A stretch of DNA of 64,000 bases from Panulirus ornatus (GCF_036320965.1 NC_092287.1:12099797-12163796); one strand, 5' to 3'. Numbered from the stretch's first letter, positions 1 through 13,940 are shown. Numbers and translations: made by a program. Notes: generated by a model not told the origin, from the sequence alone.

Positions 1-205
1 GCTTCCCTAAATACATCCCATTCCTCCCCCACTCCCCTTTCCTCCTTTGTTCTCACCTTGTTCCATTCTGTATTCAGGCTCTCTTGGTACTTCCTCACAA
101 GTCTCCTTCCCAGGCTCACTTACTCTCACCACTTTCTTTACCCATCATTCTCTCTTCTTTTCAGAAAACCTCTACAAATCTTCACCGAATCTTCACCTTC
201 ACCTT
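1..205 (-). mobile_element. RTE-like LINE fragment, region between endonuclease and RT
   Basis: The minus strand matches the linker between endonuclease and RT seen at 16425-16600 and 57235-57330, including the [24 protein letters not shown] stretch. It runs off the left edge of the window and is cut on its right by a tRNA-derived SINE. Confidence 0.75.
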
Positions 206-206
206 C

Positions 207-350
207 AGTATCCGAATAGTTATTTCCTATTAGCCAGGCCCATAGCCTAGCGGTTAGCATTCCCGCCTCTTTCACAGGGGTACCGGGTTCGATCCTGGCT
301 GCTGGAGGTCTGTATGTTCTATGAAGGTGCGCGTTCATATGCAATTTATT
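207..350 (+). mobile_element. tRNA-derived SINE (family 1), 3' part
   Basis: An A-box-like sequence (tagcctagcggttagca) near 245-261 and a B-box (ggttcgatcc) near 287-296 are spaced as in a tRNA gene. The following 3' segment ends in ...gcgcgttcatatgca... and runs into (TA)n. The 5' module seen at 42235 is missing. It is not a functional tRNA gene, because the acceptor arm does not close. Confidence 0.8.
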
Positions 351-351
351 C

Positions 352-440
<89 letters not shown>
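351..440. repeat. (TA)n microsatellite
   Basis: Uninterrupted TA dinucleotides form the 3' tail of the adjacent SINE. Confidence 0.97.
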
Positions 441-443
<3 letters not shown>

Positions 444-1195
444 TATGAACATACAAAACCTCAAGTATTCAAGAGGCAGTGATAATATCTTATTATGTCT
501 GAGATTAGGATATAGCAGAGTTAACGCCACCTAAGTCTCACGAGCCACCCTCTATAGCCCATTTACGTAGTCAGTACAGATCGCCGTTGGTAGCCTTAAG
601 GACTCAACATGAGCTCCACGTTTATCCTTTTTACCCCTCGGAACCCAAGGAAAAGTACCCGATCCGTTAATGGGCATTAAGCTTACCTTACTCCTTCTGG
701 CTGCTGGAAAATAAAAAAAAGCAAACACTAATTGATAATGGATAAGAGTTTGGCTCGTTTATCTTAGGTGACTAACCAGGTGTTCATTTTCACACGAATT
801 AGTCTCGAGTTTCGCAATGAGTTACGAAGGACCTTTGACGGCCTGAGACGCTTTGCGCGGAGAGTGTTATGAGATGATGTCCACCTCATTCCTAGCGCAA
901 GCTAACAATTTTATAACTAATATATGATCATAAGGCGAAGACAATTTGCAATCATTAACTATGATTGGTTCTCATTTATGATAATTAATTCAAATACACG
1001 AAAGGAAGAAATCTATCTATTGACATATAGTACCAAGAATGAGATTCTTTCTTCGTCTGTTGCTGGCGCTACCTCGCTGACGTGGGGAAGAACGAGCAAG
1101 TATCAGAGAAATAGTACTGTATCAGGAAAAACAAACCTTTTTATGTAGAAAAAAATCTTAATAGGTAAAGGTAAGGAAAAGAAAATAAATCTTGG
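441..1195. other. Unassigned, no gene seen
   Basis: AT-rich sequence with no convincing frame. At 1066-1085 there is a short relic of the gcgctacctcgc core shared by the LINE and SINE family 2 tails. Confidence 0.5.
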
Positions 1196-1750
1196 ACTGG
1201 CGCTACAGATAGGGTTGTGCAGAAGAGGGTGGATGTGTTGGAAATGAGATGTTTGAGGACAATATGTGATGAAATGGTAATGAAAGGGTAAGGGAGATGT
1301 GTGGTAATAAAAAGAGTGTGGTTAAGAGAGCAGAGAGCAGAAGAGAGCGTATTGAAATGGTTTGGTCACATAGAGAGAAGGAGTGAGGAAAGATTGGCAA
1401 AGAGGATATATTTGTCAGAGGTGGAAGGAACGAGGAGAAGTGGGAGACCAAATTGCAGGTGGAAGGATGAAGTGAAAAAGATTTTAAGCGATCGGGGCCT
1501 GAATATACAGGAGGGTGAAGGCATGCAAGGAATAGAGTGAATTGGAACGATGTGGTATACCGGGGTCGACTTGCTATCAATAGATTGAACCAGGGCATGT
1601 GAAGCGTCTAGGGTAAACCATGGAGGTTTTGTGGGGCCTGGATGTGGAAAGGGAGCTATGGTTTGGGTGCATTACAAAAGACAGCTAGAGACTGGGTGTG
1701 AACGAATGTGGCCTTTGTTGCCCTTTCCTAGCGCTACCTCGCGAGCGCGC

Positions 1751-1802
<52 letters not shown>

Positions 1803-2060
1803 GTGGGGTTCGCTGTTTCCTGTCTGGTGGGTGGCGACGAGAAAGGATGAAGGTAGCAAGTAAGAATATGTTCATGTGTATATATGGCTATGTCTGTGTA
1901 TGTATATGCATACATACGTTGGAATGTATATGTATGTGTATGTGCGTATGTGGGCGTTTATGTATATGCATGTGTATGTGGGTGGGTTGGACCATTCTTT
2001 CGTCTGTTTCCTTGCGCTACCTCGCTACCGCGGGAAACAGCGATTAAGTATGATAATTAT

Positions 2061-2065
<5 letters not shown>
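1196..2065 (+). mobile_element. RTE-like LINE, 3' fragment with long 3' UTR
   Basis: The fragment starts inside the C-terminal domain ([13 protein letters not shown]) and keeps WFGHIERR and GRPNCRW before the stop near 1540. The old-type long 3' UTR follows and is interrupted by (AG)n at 1757-1792. It ends with the tail stem-loop (cgctacctcgctaccgcggg) near 2015-2045. Frame disruptions near 1270-1300 make it dead. Confidence 0.85.
1757..1792. repeat. (AG)n microsatellite inside a LINE 3' UTR
   Basis: About 18 AG units followed by a G run. It replaces the GC-alternating stretch seen at the same UTR position in other copies. Confidence 0.95.

Positions 2066-2131
<66 letters not shown>
2066..2131. 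repeat. (TA)n microsatellite
   Basis: Links the tail of the LINE at 1196 to the PLE palindrome. Confidence 0.95.
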
Positions 2132-2135
<4 letters not shown>

Positions 2136-2139
<4 letters not shown>

Positions 2140-2398
2140 ATGGAAAGGATCACAATTTTGCGCGTGATCAAGATATTCCTATGAGTCCACGGGGAAAATG
2201 AAACACGAAAAGTTCCCAAGTGCACTTTCGTGTAATAATCACATCATCAGGGGAGACACAAGTGAGAAATATAACAGTCAGTTGATATACATCAACTGAC
2301 TGTTATATTTCTCACTTGTGTCTCCCCTGATGATGTGATTATTACACGAAAGTGCACTTGGGAACTTTTCGTGTTTCATTTTCCCCGTGGACTCATAG

Positions 2399-2404
<6 letters not shown>
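2136..2404. repeat. Palindromic pair of PLE 3' tails
   Basis: The left arm 2173-2286 and right arm 2291-2404 are reverse complements over about 114 bp, with a 4-nt centre (atac). Each arm is the tail that follows the PLE coding region at 6060-6150. The left copy extends to 2136 with the terminal cacgcgcaaaat segment, while the right copy stops at (TA)n. Confidence 0.92.

Positions 2405-2493
<89 letters not shown>
2401..2493. repeat. (TA)n microsatellite
   Basis: Flanks the right arm of the PLE palindrome. Confidence 0.95.
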
Positions 2494-2497
<4 letters not shown>

Positions 2498-2530
2498 TCA
2501 CTATTATTGTCATTATTACTATCATTATTA

Positions 2531-3222
2531 CATAATACTTGTCAGCGAGGTAGCGCCAGGAAACAGACGAAGAACTGCCCATCCACTCATATACACATGT
2601 ATATACATAAACGTCCATACGCTTACATATACATACATATATATATGAATGTAATCTTATATACACATGTATATATTCATACTTCCTTGCCTTTATCCAG
2701 TCTCATCGCCAACCCACCCAAGAGGAAATAGCAGCGCTATCTCCCGCTTCAGCAAGGCAGCGCAAGGAAAAAAGACAGAAAAAGACGTTTATTTACACTC
2801 AGTCTCTAGCTCTCATGTGTGATGAACCAAAACTGTAACCCCCCTATCCACATCCAGAACTTTCCATGTTTATCCCAGATGTTTCGCATGCCCTGGCTCA
2901 GTCCACTGACAGGACGTCGATCCCGGTATACCACATCGTTCCAATTCTCTATATTTCTTGCACGCCTCTCACTCTCCAGTAATTTAAAGCTCCAATCGCT
3001 CAAAATCTTTTTCACTCCATCTTTCCACCTCCAATTTGGTCTCCCGTTTGTCCTTGTTCCCTCCACTTCTAACACATATATCCTCCTTGTCCTTTCTTCA
3101 TTCATTCTCTCCATATGTCCAAACCACTTTTACATACCCTCATCTACCCTCTGAACCAAACTCTTTTTATTTCCATTCATCTCTCTAACCCTTTCATTAC
3201 TTACTCATTCAAACCATTCATT
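2531..3222 (-). mobile_element. RTE-like LINE, 3' fragment with long 3' UTR
   Basis: The tail motif cagcgaggtagcgcc is at 2543-2557, followed rightward by the long UTR. The minus-strand C-terminal coding segment shows the ERTRRIYVLEVEGTR motif and GRPNWRW. It is truncated near 3222 and degenerate. Confidence 0.82.
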
Positions 3223-3237
3223 TATGTATCTATTTAT

Positions 3238-4028
3238 TATACCTTGTCGTTGTCTCCCACGTTAGCGAGGTAGCGCAAAGAAACAAACGAATGGCCCAAC
3301 CCACTCACATATACATGTATGTACATAAACGCCCTCACACGCACATATACATACCTATACATTTTAACGTATATTTACATGTACATACACAAACATATAC
3401 ATATATACACATGTACATATTCATACTTGTTGCCTTCATCCATTTTCGTCGCCACTCCGCCACACATGAAATGGCACCCACTCTCCCACGCGCATGAGCG
3501 AGTTAGCGCGAGGAAAAATCATCAAAAGCCACACTCAGTCTCTAGCTGTCAAGTGTATTGAACCGAAGCCACAACTCTCTTTCCACATCCAGCCCCCACA
3601 AAGCTTTCCAGGGTTTACCTCAGACGCTTCACATGCCCTGGTTCAGTCCATTGACAGCACGTCGACCCCGGTATACCACATCGTTCCAATTCACCCTATT
3701 CCTTGTACGCTTTCACCGTCGCGTATGTTCAGGCCTCTATCGCTCAAAATCTTTTTCATTTCATTCTTCCACCTCCAATTTGGTCTCCCACTTCTCGTTC
3801 CCTCCACCTCTGATACATACACCCTTTATGACAATCTTTCCTCACTCATTCTTTTCATGTGACCAAACCATTTCAATACATCCTCTTCTGCTCTCTCAAC
3901 CACACTAATTTTATTACCATACATCTCTCTTACCCTTTCATCACTTACTCGATCAAACCACCTCACACCACATGTCCTCAAACATTTCATCTCCAACACA
4001 TCCACCCTCTTCCGCACATCCCTTTCTA
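3238..4028 (-). mobile_element. RTE-like LINE, 3' fragment with long 3' UTR
   Basis: Begins with the minus-strand tail (tgtctcccacgttagcgagg), then the long UTR, then the C-terminal domain ([20 protein letters not shown] at 3950-4010, WFGHMKRMSEERL near 3830-3880). Frameshifts separate these blocks. Its right edge abuts an inverted PLE fragment. Confidence 0.84.
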
Positions 4029-4163
4029 CAGCCTTTTTCGTAAACATGCGATTGTCTAAGACAGACAATGAGCATTCATAATCTTATCATTCTAAAGATT
4101 TTATTAACAATAAAGTTACCTAATTTGTATAGACCATCACTAATATTAAGATTATAATTCTTT
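4029..4163 (-). mobile_element. Inverted PLE 3'-end fragment
   Basis: The minus strand matches the PLE C-terminus and start of its 3' tail (compare plus 5870-6000, and minus 61450-61580). It lies head to head with the plus-strand PLE starting at 4164. Confidence 0.8.
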
Positions 4164-6166
4164 TTGTCTCAAAGTCTTTTTGCAATTTAGAGAAATACAG
4201 AAATCTAACTAATGATGAAATTGATATCTCTAAGGGTTTACTGTATGGCAATTTGTCAAAACCAGTGGAACCTAATTACCCTAAACGATTTATAAGAGCT
4301 ATTAACACCTTAAGAATGACAAGGATGTACATATTACTAAAGCAGATAAGGCTAACACTGTTGTGATTTTAGACAAAAGTAACTGTTTATCTAAAATGAA
4401 TGATCTTCTAAATGATGACACAACATATTCTAAACTCAGGGAAAATCCCTTAGAAGCAATTGATTTCCATTTTAATAGGGAAATGAAGTTGTTGTCGAAA
4501 GGTGATGGTTCTCTTATCAAAAGTTTGTCATCTTAGCGCAAAGAAACATACATTGCCATGTATGTATGGACTAATCAAAACACATAAACAGAATTTTCCA
4601 GCAAGACTTATAGTCAGTTCAGTAGGCTCCATCACATATAAATTTTCAAAATGGTTAGTTTCTTTATGAAGCTCCATTTAGTGGGTAAGGTATCAAGTTC
4701 TAATACCATGGACAATGTAGATTTAGTCAAGAAGGTAATTTTGATTTCAAACTTGTTAGCTTTGATGTTTCCTCACTTTTCACAAAAGTTCCAGTTGATG
4801 ACATTTTAGAATATTTATTTGATGTCCTGGATGATATTCATTTACTTGTTTCAAAGTCTGTTTTCATTAAACTGATAGAATTGTGTATAAAATACTGTGT
4901 ATTTCAATTAAACGGTGATTATTATGCTGAAAAATTTGGTATGGCAATGGATAACCCTCTTTCACCTGTACTAAGTTATCTTTATATGGAAATTTTTGAA
5001 ACAAAATTACTAAAGGATATCTTACCTTCGAATGCAATTTGGTTTAGGTATGTAGATGATGTTCTTTGTGTTTGACCAACAAATGAAAATTTACAAATAT
5101 TTCTCCCCTTACTTACCAATTTAGTACCTTCCATCAAATTTACTTTAGAAAATGAAAATAATGGTATGTTACCATTTTAAGATTGCATGATCCATAGGCA
5201 AGGGAACAAGTTTAAGTTTAGCATATACAGAAAACCTACCAATGTATGCTCATATATCCATTATTACTCATCTCAAAATGACAGAGTTAAATTATTATCA
5301 TTTCAATCTATGCTCCTTAGGGCATTACGTATTTGCAGTCCAGAGTTTACTGATGATGAGTTTGAGAAGATATATTCTATTGGATCTAAGTTAAAGTACC
5401 CTAGATCTTTCATTGATAAATCCCTTAAGTTAGCGAAGAAATCATTTTGTAGAGTTGAGCCCAAACCTCCCAATGACACCAAGAATCTTTTAGCTCTCCC
5501 TTTTGATAATAATTTTACTTTACTTCCCATGTTGCTTAAATCCTTTAACGTAAATGTTGCCTTCTGCAACAATAATGCTATAAAGAATATCTTAAGCAGG
5601 AATTCACCAGAAAATTCTCTTGGATGCATCTATAAAGTGCCATGTGGAAATTGTGATAAATTTCATGTTGGGTAGACTAGTATGGATCTTTCTGTTAGAC
5701 GTAAGCAACATAAATGCAGTATAAGAACGGGGCCAAGCATCAAATGCCTTGTTTAATCACGTTAAAAACTATGATCATTGTTCTGACTGAAGGTAATGCC
5801 ATCTCAGTTATTAGCTCGAATTCTATTACCACGGGAAATATGAATGAATCTTCTATTATTAGATACACAGAGAATTATAATCTTAATACTAGTGATGGTC
5901 TATACAAATTAGATGACTTTATTTTTGATGAAATTTGTAAAATGATAAGTTCATGAACGCTCGTTGTCTGTCTTGGACAACAGCATGTTTACCAAATGGC
6001 GTCCTAGCTTCGTCTCTTCAATATATTTCAACTGACTTTTATTTCTCTCTTGTGCCTCCCCTGATGTAATTATTACACGAAAGTGCACTTGGGAACTTCT
6101 CGTGTTTCGTTTTCCCGTGGACTCATAGTAATATCTTGATCACGCGCAAAATCGTGATTCTCTCCA
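4164..6166 (+). mobile_element. Penelope-like element (PLE), degenerate
   Basis: About 2 kb running from the N-terminal conserved region through RT and a GIY-YIG-type endonuclease to the 3' tail at 5957-6166, which ends at (TA)n. PLEs are a retroelement class distinct from LINEs, with an RT related to telomerase. The coding region is broken by several frameshifts and stops. The copy is flanked 5' by an inverted partial PLE, an arrangement typical of PLE terminal repeats. Confidence 0.9.
4200..5956 (+). pseudogene. PLE polyprotein pseudogene: RT plus GIY-YIG endonuclease
   Basis: Blocks in order: KADKANTVVILDKS (from 4339), YGLIKTHKQNFPARLIV (from 4565), RT motif A-like SFDVSSLF (from 4759), GMAMDNPLSPVLSYLYMEIFE (about 4938-5000), the catalytic YVDD at 5049-5060, and SIYRKPT (near 5220). 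The GIY-YIG start GCIYKVPCGNC lies at 5622-5654 and the C-terminus SDGLYKLDDFIFDEICKMIS ends at 5956. Stops interrupt the frame at 5073 (TGA), 5178 (TAA) and 5673 (TAG, where relatives have Gln of VGQT). Frame changes occur between 4339 and 4565, 4565 and 4759, 4759 and 4881, and near 5700. The two catalytic aspartates of RT are kept, but no full protein can be made. Confidence 0.9.
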
Positions 6167-7300
<1,134 letters not shown>

Positions 7301-7310
7301 TATATATATA

Positions 7311-7394
<84 letters not shown>
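7301..7394. repeat. (TA)n microsatellite
   Basis: 3' tail of the preceding LINE, with one ttttta interruption. Confidence 0.94.
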
Positions 7395-7395
<1 letters not shown>

Positions 7396-7629
7396 CTGAT
7401 TTTTTTTTAATAACTTCGCAGAGCAACATATTGTCATATAACAATTTGAAAGTGGAATGGTTGAATGTATTCAGCACCCAGTAAATGCATCATCCCTCAC
7501 GACATTCTGTAGTCGAAGTTCACCCTGTAAAAGCTGTCAGGGCTTTATAGTCACGGAAAATGGTGATGTCAAATTCAACGCATTTCGTAACACTACGATA
7601 ACTAAGTCTCTACTAACCCTATACTGACG

Positions 7630-7775
7630 ACCTTCGCAAAAGTAAACGAGATATGACGTCATTCGTAAGACTAAAAGACATTTGAAGACGTAGGCAAAAC
7701 TAAACGACATTTAACGACGTTAGCAAAACTAAACGACATTTAACGACTTTAGCAAAGTAAACGACGTCAGAATTG
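7630..7775. repeat. Minisatellite, about 29-bp unit
   Basis: Units resemble actaaacgacatttaacgac followed by a short spacer. Roughly five imperfect copies are present. Confidence 0.75.
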
Positions 7776-8034
7776 TGATACGACGTATAGCCTGGATTTT
7801 ACCGTTGTTGACAACGAAATAACGTGAATATTTTGCCTCACATGGACACTTTGCTAGTAATACTCGCAACTGTTTATCTCGTTATGAATGCTCAGCAGGG
7901 ATCCCGAGAGATGATAATTGGCAATAAGTCGAAATAATTGAGGGAGCGCCAGGAGCATTATTGCGGTAGAAGCAATTCAGGACGCTGATATTGTCCAACA
8001 TATTGTCAGGACCAAAATCAAGTGAATTCTGTCA

Positions 8035-8430
8035 CTCAAAAAAACACAATATTCCTCCTAAAGAGGATAAGAAAAAATGAATTTAAAAACCCTGAAAGAA
8101 CGGTAATGTAAGATGATGAAACGGTAAAAATCGTAAGTAACGGTAAAAGAAAAACAAAAACATTTATAGACACGGAAAGAAGGGTTGATGAAAAAAGACA
8201 AAAATATGAAAACTCAACCAACAAAAAGAAAAAAACAACAGACATTTTAGATCTCTGAAAGAACGGTAAAAGAAAAACACAAAACATAAAAAGGTGAAAA
8301 AACGGTAAAAAGAAAACAGACATTTAAAAACCCTCAAAGACAGTTAACAGACAAAATCATTTAGAAAAATAAAGCGCAGGGAAAAGAAAACACAAATAAA
8401 TTTAAAAACCTTTTAAGTGTGGTAAAAAAG
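8035..8430. repeat. A-rich degenerate repeat
   Basis: aacggtaaaa recurs about six times, with acatttaaaaaccct in between. The period is irregular. Confidence 0.55.
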
Positions 8431-8949
8431 AGTAAAACCTCTACAGGAAACTTAAAGAGCGATAACGAACAGTTCTCTCTCGATTCATTTGTTTGCATCT
8501 CGCTATTCCGATAGTTCCCTTGTATCTGGCAGTCGGTAACTCGAATATTAACCTGCCTCTGCAAATGTAAATTAATTATTCTTCATAATTTTTCTTTTAA
8601 TGTTTCGAATTTGGAACAGTTGGCTGCCGAACGAGGCGACTGCCGGCAGATCTGCTCCATGAAATTGGTTGAAACATTTCTTTTTTTTGGCTCCTTGTTT
8701 TACGTGGGATCAGAGTTGATTATGTATACTGGAGCGAGGCTAAAGGCTGGGTCTAGTTAGCTTACTTCCAGGAATAGTGACTGGACAAGTAGCCGGAGGA
8801 GTAGGCTAGTGTCGTCCCTGTCGTCCAAGGCTTGGTGAGTAATAGTCCCAGGGATAGTGGCCAGTCAGGTGGCCGAGCACCTCCAGCCATCAAACCCTCT
8901 TGCAGCAGAGCAATCTTGAGTTCGACAAAGGTACAGTGTCTCTCCGTTT

Positions 8950-9130
8950 TCCACTCGTCCGTCCGTTCTTTCGCCTATCAAACCTTCTTTACATTCGCCT
9001 ATGCATCCGTCCATCCTTTCGTTTATCCATCCGTCCGTCCGTTAGCCTATCCATCCGTCCGTCCGTTCGCCTGTCCATCCGTCCGTCCATTCGCCTATCA
9101 TCCGTCCGTCTGTCCGTTCGTCTATCCAGC
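8950..9130. repeat. tccgtccg-based tandem repeat
   Basis: Blocks of catccgtccgtccgttcgcc recur with a period near 24 bp. Confidence 0.8.
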
Positions 9131-9332
9131 CATACAGTAGAGGTACCATACACCATTACATATAACAATCATTTGTGCGATTTTTCGAAGGATAGATTTA
9201 TCTTCATTTGCTCATTTTTGCTGTAATGTGCGTGAATGAATTCTTAGTAGAATGTACCTCAAGCAACTCGCGCCTGCTAACTGATAATGAAGAAAGTATT
9301 ACCTTACTGACGATGTCAATATGTTCTTAACG

Positions 9333-9379
9333 CTACCTCGCTAACGCGGGAAATGGCGAATAGTTTGAAAGAAAAAGAA
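9333..9379 (+). mobile_element. SINE family 2, 3' tail only
   Basis: acgctacctcgctaacgcgg followed by gaaatggcgaatag is the last 45 bp of the repeat seen complete at 23881-24126. It is followed by (TA)n. Confidence 0.8.
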
Positions 9380-9563
<184 letters not shown>

Positions 9564-9914
9564 TGACATTTCGTGGTGCTTCGGATGAAGAGTTCATTTC
9601 GAAAATGATTTAAATCTGGGGGCGTCCTCACAAACGAGCATGTCGACCGAGTGTTAAGCTGGAGAACCTGCTCACACACATCAAGGTGGGCATCAGGGTA
9701 AGAGAGAGAGATATAGCCGCCTTACACCAGGATGCTGACACACATCAGCAAGTGAACGTCCGCTGCATCAAAGCAGGATTTGAGGGGGTAGGCAGCCGGT
9801 GCGGGGTAAGGATGCCTCACACCGCCATCACCAGCGTGCTGGATTATGTTCAAAATAACACTCCTCTACCTTGTCTCTTTCTAAGTCAATTTTCTCTACT
9901 TTTTATTTTTCTTT

Positions 9915-10370
9915 TGGACAACAGCAGTAGGTGTTATTGTTAACTATGTTAGGCTGATTCGACTATAGCAGTGGGTAACACTGTTCACCCTTACAGGCTT
10001 ATTTGACGAAAGTAGTGGGCAATATTTTAAACTTTGTTAGTTATGTAAGGCTTGTTCGACGCTGTAATGGATAACATTGTTCACTGTTCATGGCTTATTC
10101 CACGGAAGTAATGGGTAACATTACTAACTATTTAAGGCATATTTGATGAGAGTTGTGGGTAATGTTGTTAACTCTTCAAGGCTTATTCGAAGTCAGTGGT
10201 GTGTAACATTGTTAACTATTCGAGGCTTAATTCGACAACAGTTGTGGGTAACATTGTTCGTCATTCAAGTTTATTTTTCGATAGCATTAATTGGTAACAT
10301 TGTTAATTACTTAAGGCTTAGTCGACGACAGCACTGGGTACCACTGTTAACTATTCAAGACTTAAAAAAC
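9915..10370. repeat. Degenerate minisatellite, about 45-bp unit
   Basis: The phrase gggtaacattgttaactatt plus aaggcttattcgacga recurs at about 9968, 10017, 10069, 10112, 10157, 10201, 10246, 10290 and 10335, giving roughly ten diverged units. Confidence 0.8.
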
Positions 10371-12455
10371 TTATGTAAACGTACATGTTAACTGCTATTC
10401 TGAAATTCCTCTTCTACTGTGTGGTATAAGAATATGTACTACCGCTGAACCAACACATTAAGTTTTCCTGTAGGATCAATGACGGCAGCTAATAAACCTT
10501 TGCTGATGACATTCTCTCTAGTGTCATTCACACTGGTGGCAATGGGTCACATTTACCGTTGAAAGTGCATTACGTGGTCTCAAAATTGCCCTTAACACCT
10601 GAAGAAGGTGTTTCAGGTGTTCAAGACCTTTCGTCTGGTATATGTAGCTTGAGCTTGACGCTGACGGTCCTAAAGGCCCTGGCGGTTGATTGGCACAAAG
10701 CCCAAACAACCAATCAACCAGCGCCCACCAATATTGACGTACCACTCCCACTGTGAAGTGTTTGTTTGTCGTGCATATCAACACATTTCATCTGATATAT
10801 TTGGTATGTGAGGCGGCCCCTGTGAACCACTATAATCATGTGGACACTTCATATCTATCAGCCTTTTCAAAATCGTATTATCACAGGTGTCAAGTCCTAT
10901 TACCTGTTTATTAGAAATATCAGGAAAGCTTACACTATAAAGAATATTATTCACATCTTTTAAGGAATATTATTTGTAATGATATCATATTTATTCTAGA
11001 CGATTTATGAAGTCATCTGGTGTCCAAAATAACACTTGCATTCCATCATGGGATGCGCGTATGTTGTTTACTAAACGTCACCAACGCAGGCAAATCATTC
11101 TTAAGTCCTTCTCTTCTCGTCTTTCACACCGCCTCACTCTCACCTCCCTGTCTTTCACCCCGCCTCACTCTCCTCTCCCCTCATCCAAGCTACGCACCAG
11201 ACTTACCACTCACAACATAATTTGTCCTGGGGGACATCAGGCAGACTCACTATACCCCATAATAATCTAACTGTACTGGACCAGCTGAAGGACATGAGAC
11301 ACCATACCTCACCATAGACTCACCAGGTCACGTCGCTCTAGCAGCGTATGACCAAAGCCTGCCAATATAACCAGTGACACCAGCACCTCAGGTTTAAGGT
11401 GGCCTCAGCGGTGTTATTTATACCATTGGGTTCCCTGCCATATTGGACGGCTAGAACATGAAGCTTCTCTCCGGGAGCAAACAGTTCCCTCGGGGAGACT
11501 GGCTTATGTCGGACATGCCGTGTGTGTCTGACAGCGCGCGCACCGAGGGCTGTAGGGGAAGAGGTCTTGTATCTAGAACACAGAACCGATTCTCTGCTTC
11601 CTCCTGTCCTATGCTAAATCTTGTTCATGAGCTAATCCAGTCGAATTTGACTGATCCTGATCTAAACCCGACCAACCGCTCGAGCCTTTGATCAATAGTT
11701 GTCTTTGCAGTGCTTGGATTATGGGAAATATATATATAAGTATATAAACTACGTCGTATCTTTTAGGTTAGTCATTCAACCGAATGTATTACAGCCAGCA
11801 GTCATTTCTACGCCAGGGATCAAACTTCATTCAATCTTCTAAGATTATTTTTTCTTTTTTGAATATCAGAAACGTTCTCCTAACATTGTCCAAAAAGAGT
11901 CGTTTTCTTTACTACATTACACCTGGTAAAGACAGATACGTCTCACGTATATCGCAGGTTATCGCAATTATGGCTAATGCTGTACGAGCTAACCCTCAGG
12001 TCAAACTTGGAATAAACTTGTAGAAGAAGGAACATCTTAAAAGCTCTTAACCCGGGGCTTGGCTGACGATTTTTGCCTGGAAAATAAAGACTTTGCAGAA
12101 TCTTGAATTTTCAAGGAATATACATATCGTGCGACAATGAAAGTGTCCAGAATCCATCTTCTGTAAAACGAAAAAATAATCATTCTCTCCAAATGGATGA
12201 CATTAGTCGTAACTTCATTTTACCTGGGGAAATAGTTCTTCATTAGACTTTAACTCAACTCTCCCATCAAAAACCCTTGAAGGCTGCATCCTAGTTTTAA
12301 AAACTGGAGTTTTTATAGCCTTAATAAATATCTTAATATTTGTTGAAAATTCTGAGTAAATATGTTGGAATATCTGTGCTAAATTGCTCAACACTTCAGC
12401 ATGTTTATCTCTCCTTTCTGTGAACCACCCAAGCCTATGTGTATTTGAGAGTTAC

Positions 12456-12456
<1 letters not shown>

Positions 12457-12528
<72 letters not shown>

Positions 12529-12529
12529 T
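12457..12529. repeat. (GT)n microsatellite
   Basis: Near-perfect GT run of about 73 bp with one gc interruption. Confidence 0.95.
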
Positions 12530-13345
12530 TACTATCACTGATCACTCCTTGCGTTACAGGGAAAGAGCTTTATACTCATGTTACCTCGTCTCTTAACATT
12601 GTATATACGTACCGCGCCTTTTTACTCCTATATGTGTGTATTAGTGTGTTTATGTGTGTGTAATTATTTACTTTTCATTACCTACTTGAACTGTATGTGG
12701 GCCCACAAATCTCATACTTTCTGAGCTATTGTGAAATATCTTGAACTTAATCTTATGCTATTAGTATTCACAATTTCATCACTGAGCTTATTCCATTCAT
12801 CCACTCGTCTGTTACCTTTTGAAAAAAGACATTCTTCTCTCGGCATTTGATTAACCTGTTATGTTTGTCGAAAAACTGTTCACAGTCGACATCATCAGTC
12901 TGGCTTAGAACCCTAATGACTGTGGCGGAGTCCCCATCTAATCTGACTTCTCTTTGCAGAGCTAATTCATGGTCTCTAACCTTAAACCGAACTGTAATGC
13001 AACCTTTTTATTCCAGGGACCGTGTTTGTTGCCGTTCTCTGAACCTTCTGTATTAGTTCTTCGTGTATCTTTAAGTAAGGAGACTAAACTTGAGAGTCAT
13101 ATCTTTTTTCAAGTTTTCGTGCAATATTAAGTGGCGAGTAGCCTCTATCTATATACGATTTCGGCATTTGACAATGAATAATTCATTACTTTCTTTTGGT
13201 TCAGTTTCCACAGGATGGTTTTGTGGTGAGAGGTTGGATAACGTCATCGAACCTACACAAGTCCTCATAAATAGGTTCCTACAAATTATCCTAAAAGATT
13301 ATGTTCTTATCAAAGCCTTGTTATGCTGCGTCCTGATTTCATTGT

Positions 13346-13346
<1 letters not shown>

Positions 13347-13432
<86 letters not shown>
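13347..13432. repeat. (TA)n microsatellite
   Basis: Borders the 3' tip of the SINE family 2 copy at 13433. Confidence 0.95.

Positions 13433-13940
<508 letters not shown>

Larger units (their letters stand above)
7395..9332. other. Unassigned with degenerate tandem repeats
   Basis: No gene recognised. It holds a 29-bp minisatellite (7630-7775), an A-rich degenerate repeat (8035-8430) built on aacggtaaaa, and a tccgtccg-rich array (8950-9130). Short frames here are repeat artefacts. Confidence 0.5.

Noticed and set aside
240..310. Possible functional tRNA gene at the A/B-box sequences
   Set aside because: The acceptor stem does not pair and the same sequence recurs with SINE flanks at 13860, 21300, 21470, 23335 and 42390.
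1060..1110. Full SINE or LINE copy at the gcgctacctcgctgacgtgg motif
   Set aside because: Only about 40 bp resemble the tail core and nothing on either side aligns, so it is noted only as a relic.
2322..2404. Calling a functional hammerhead ribozyme in the PLE tail
   Set aside because: The core boxes are present, but stem II is weak and stems I and III with a cleavage site could not be drawn, so it is kept only as a hypothesis.
8832..9226. Frames with Pro-Ser-Val-Arg repeats as a structural protein
   Set aside because: They come from the tccgtccg tandem repeat read in two overlapping frames.
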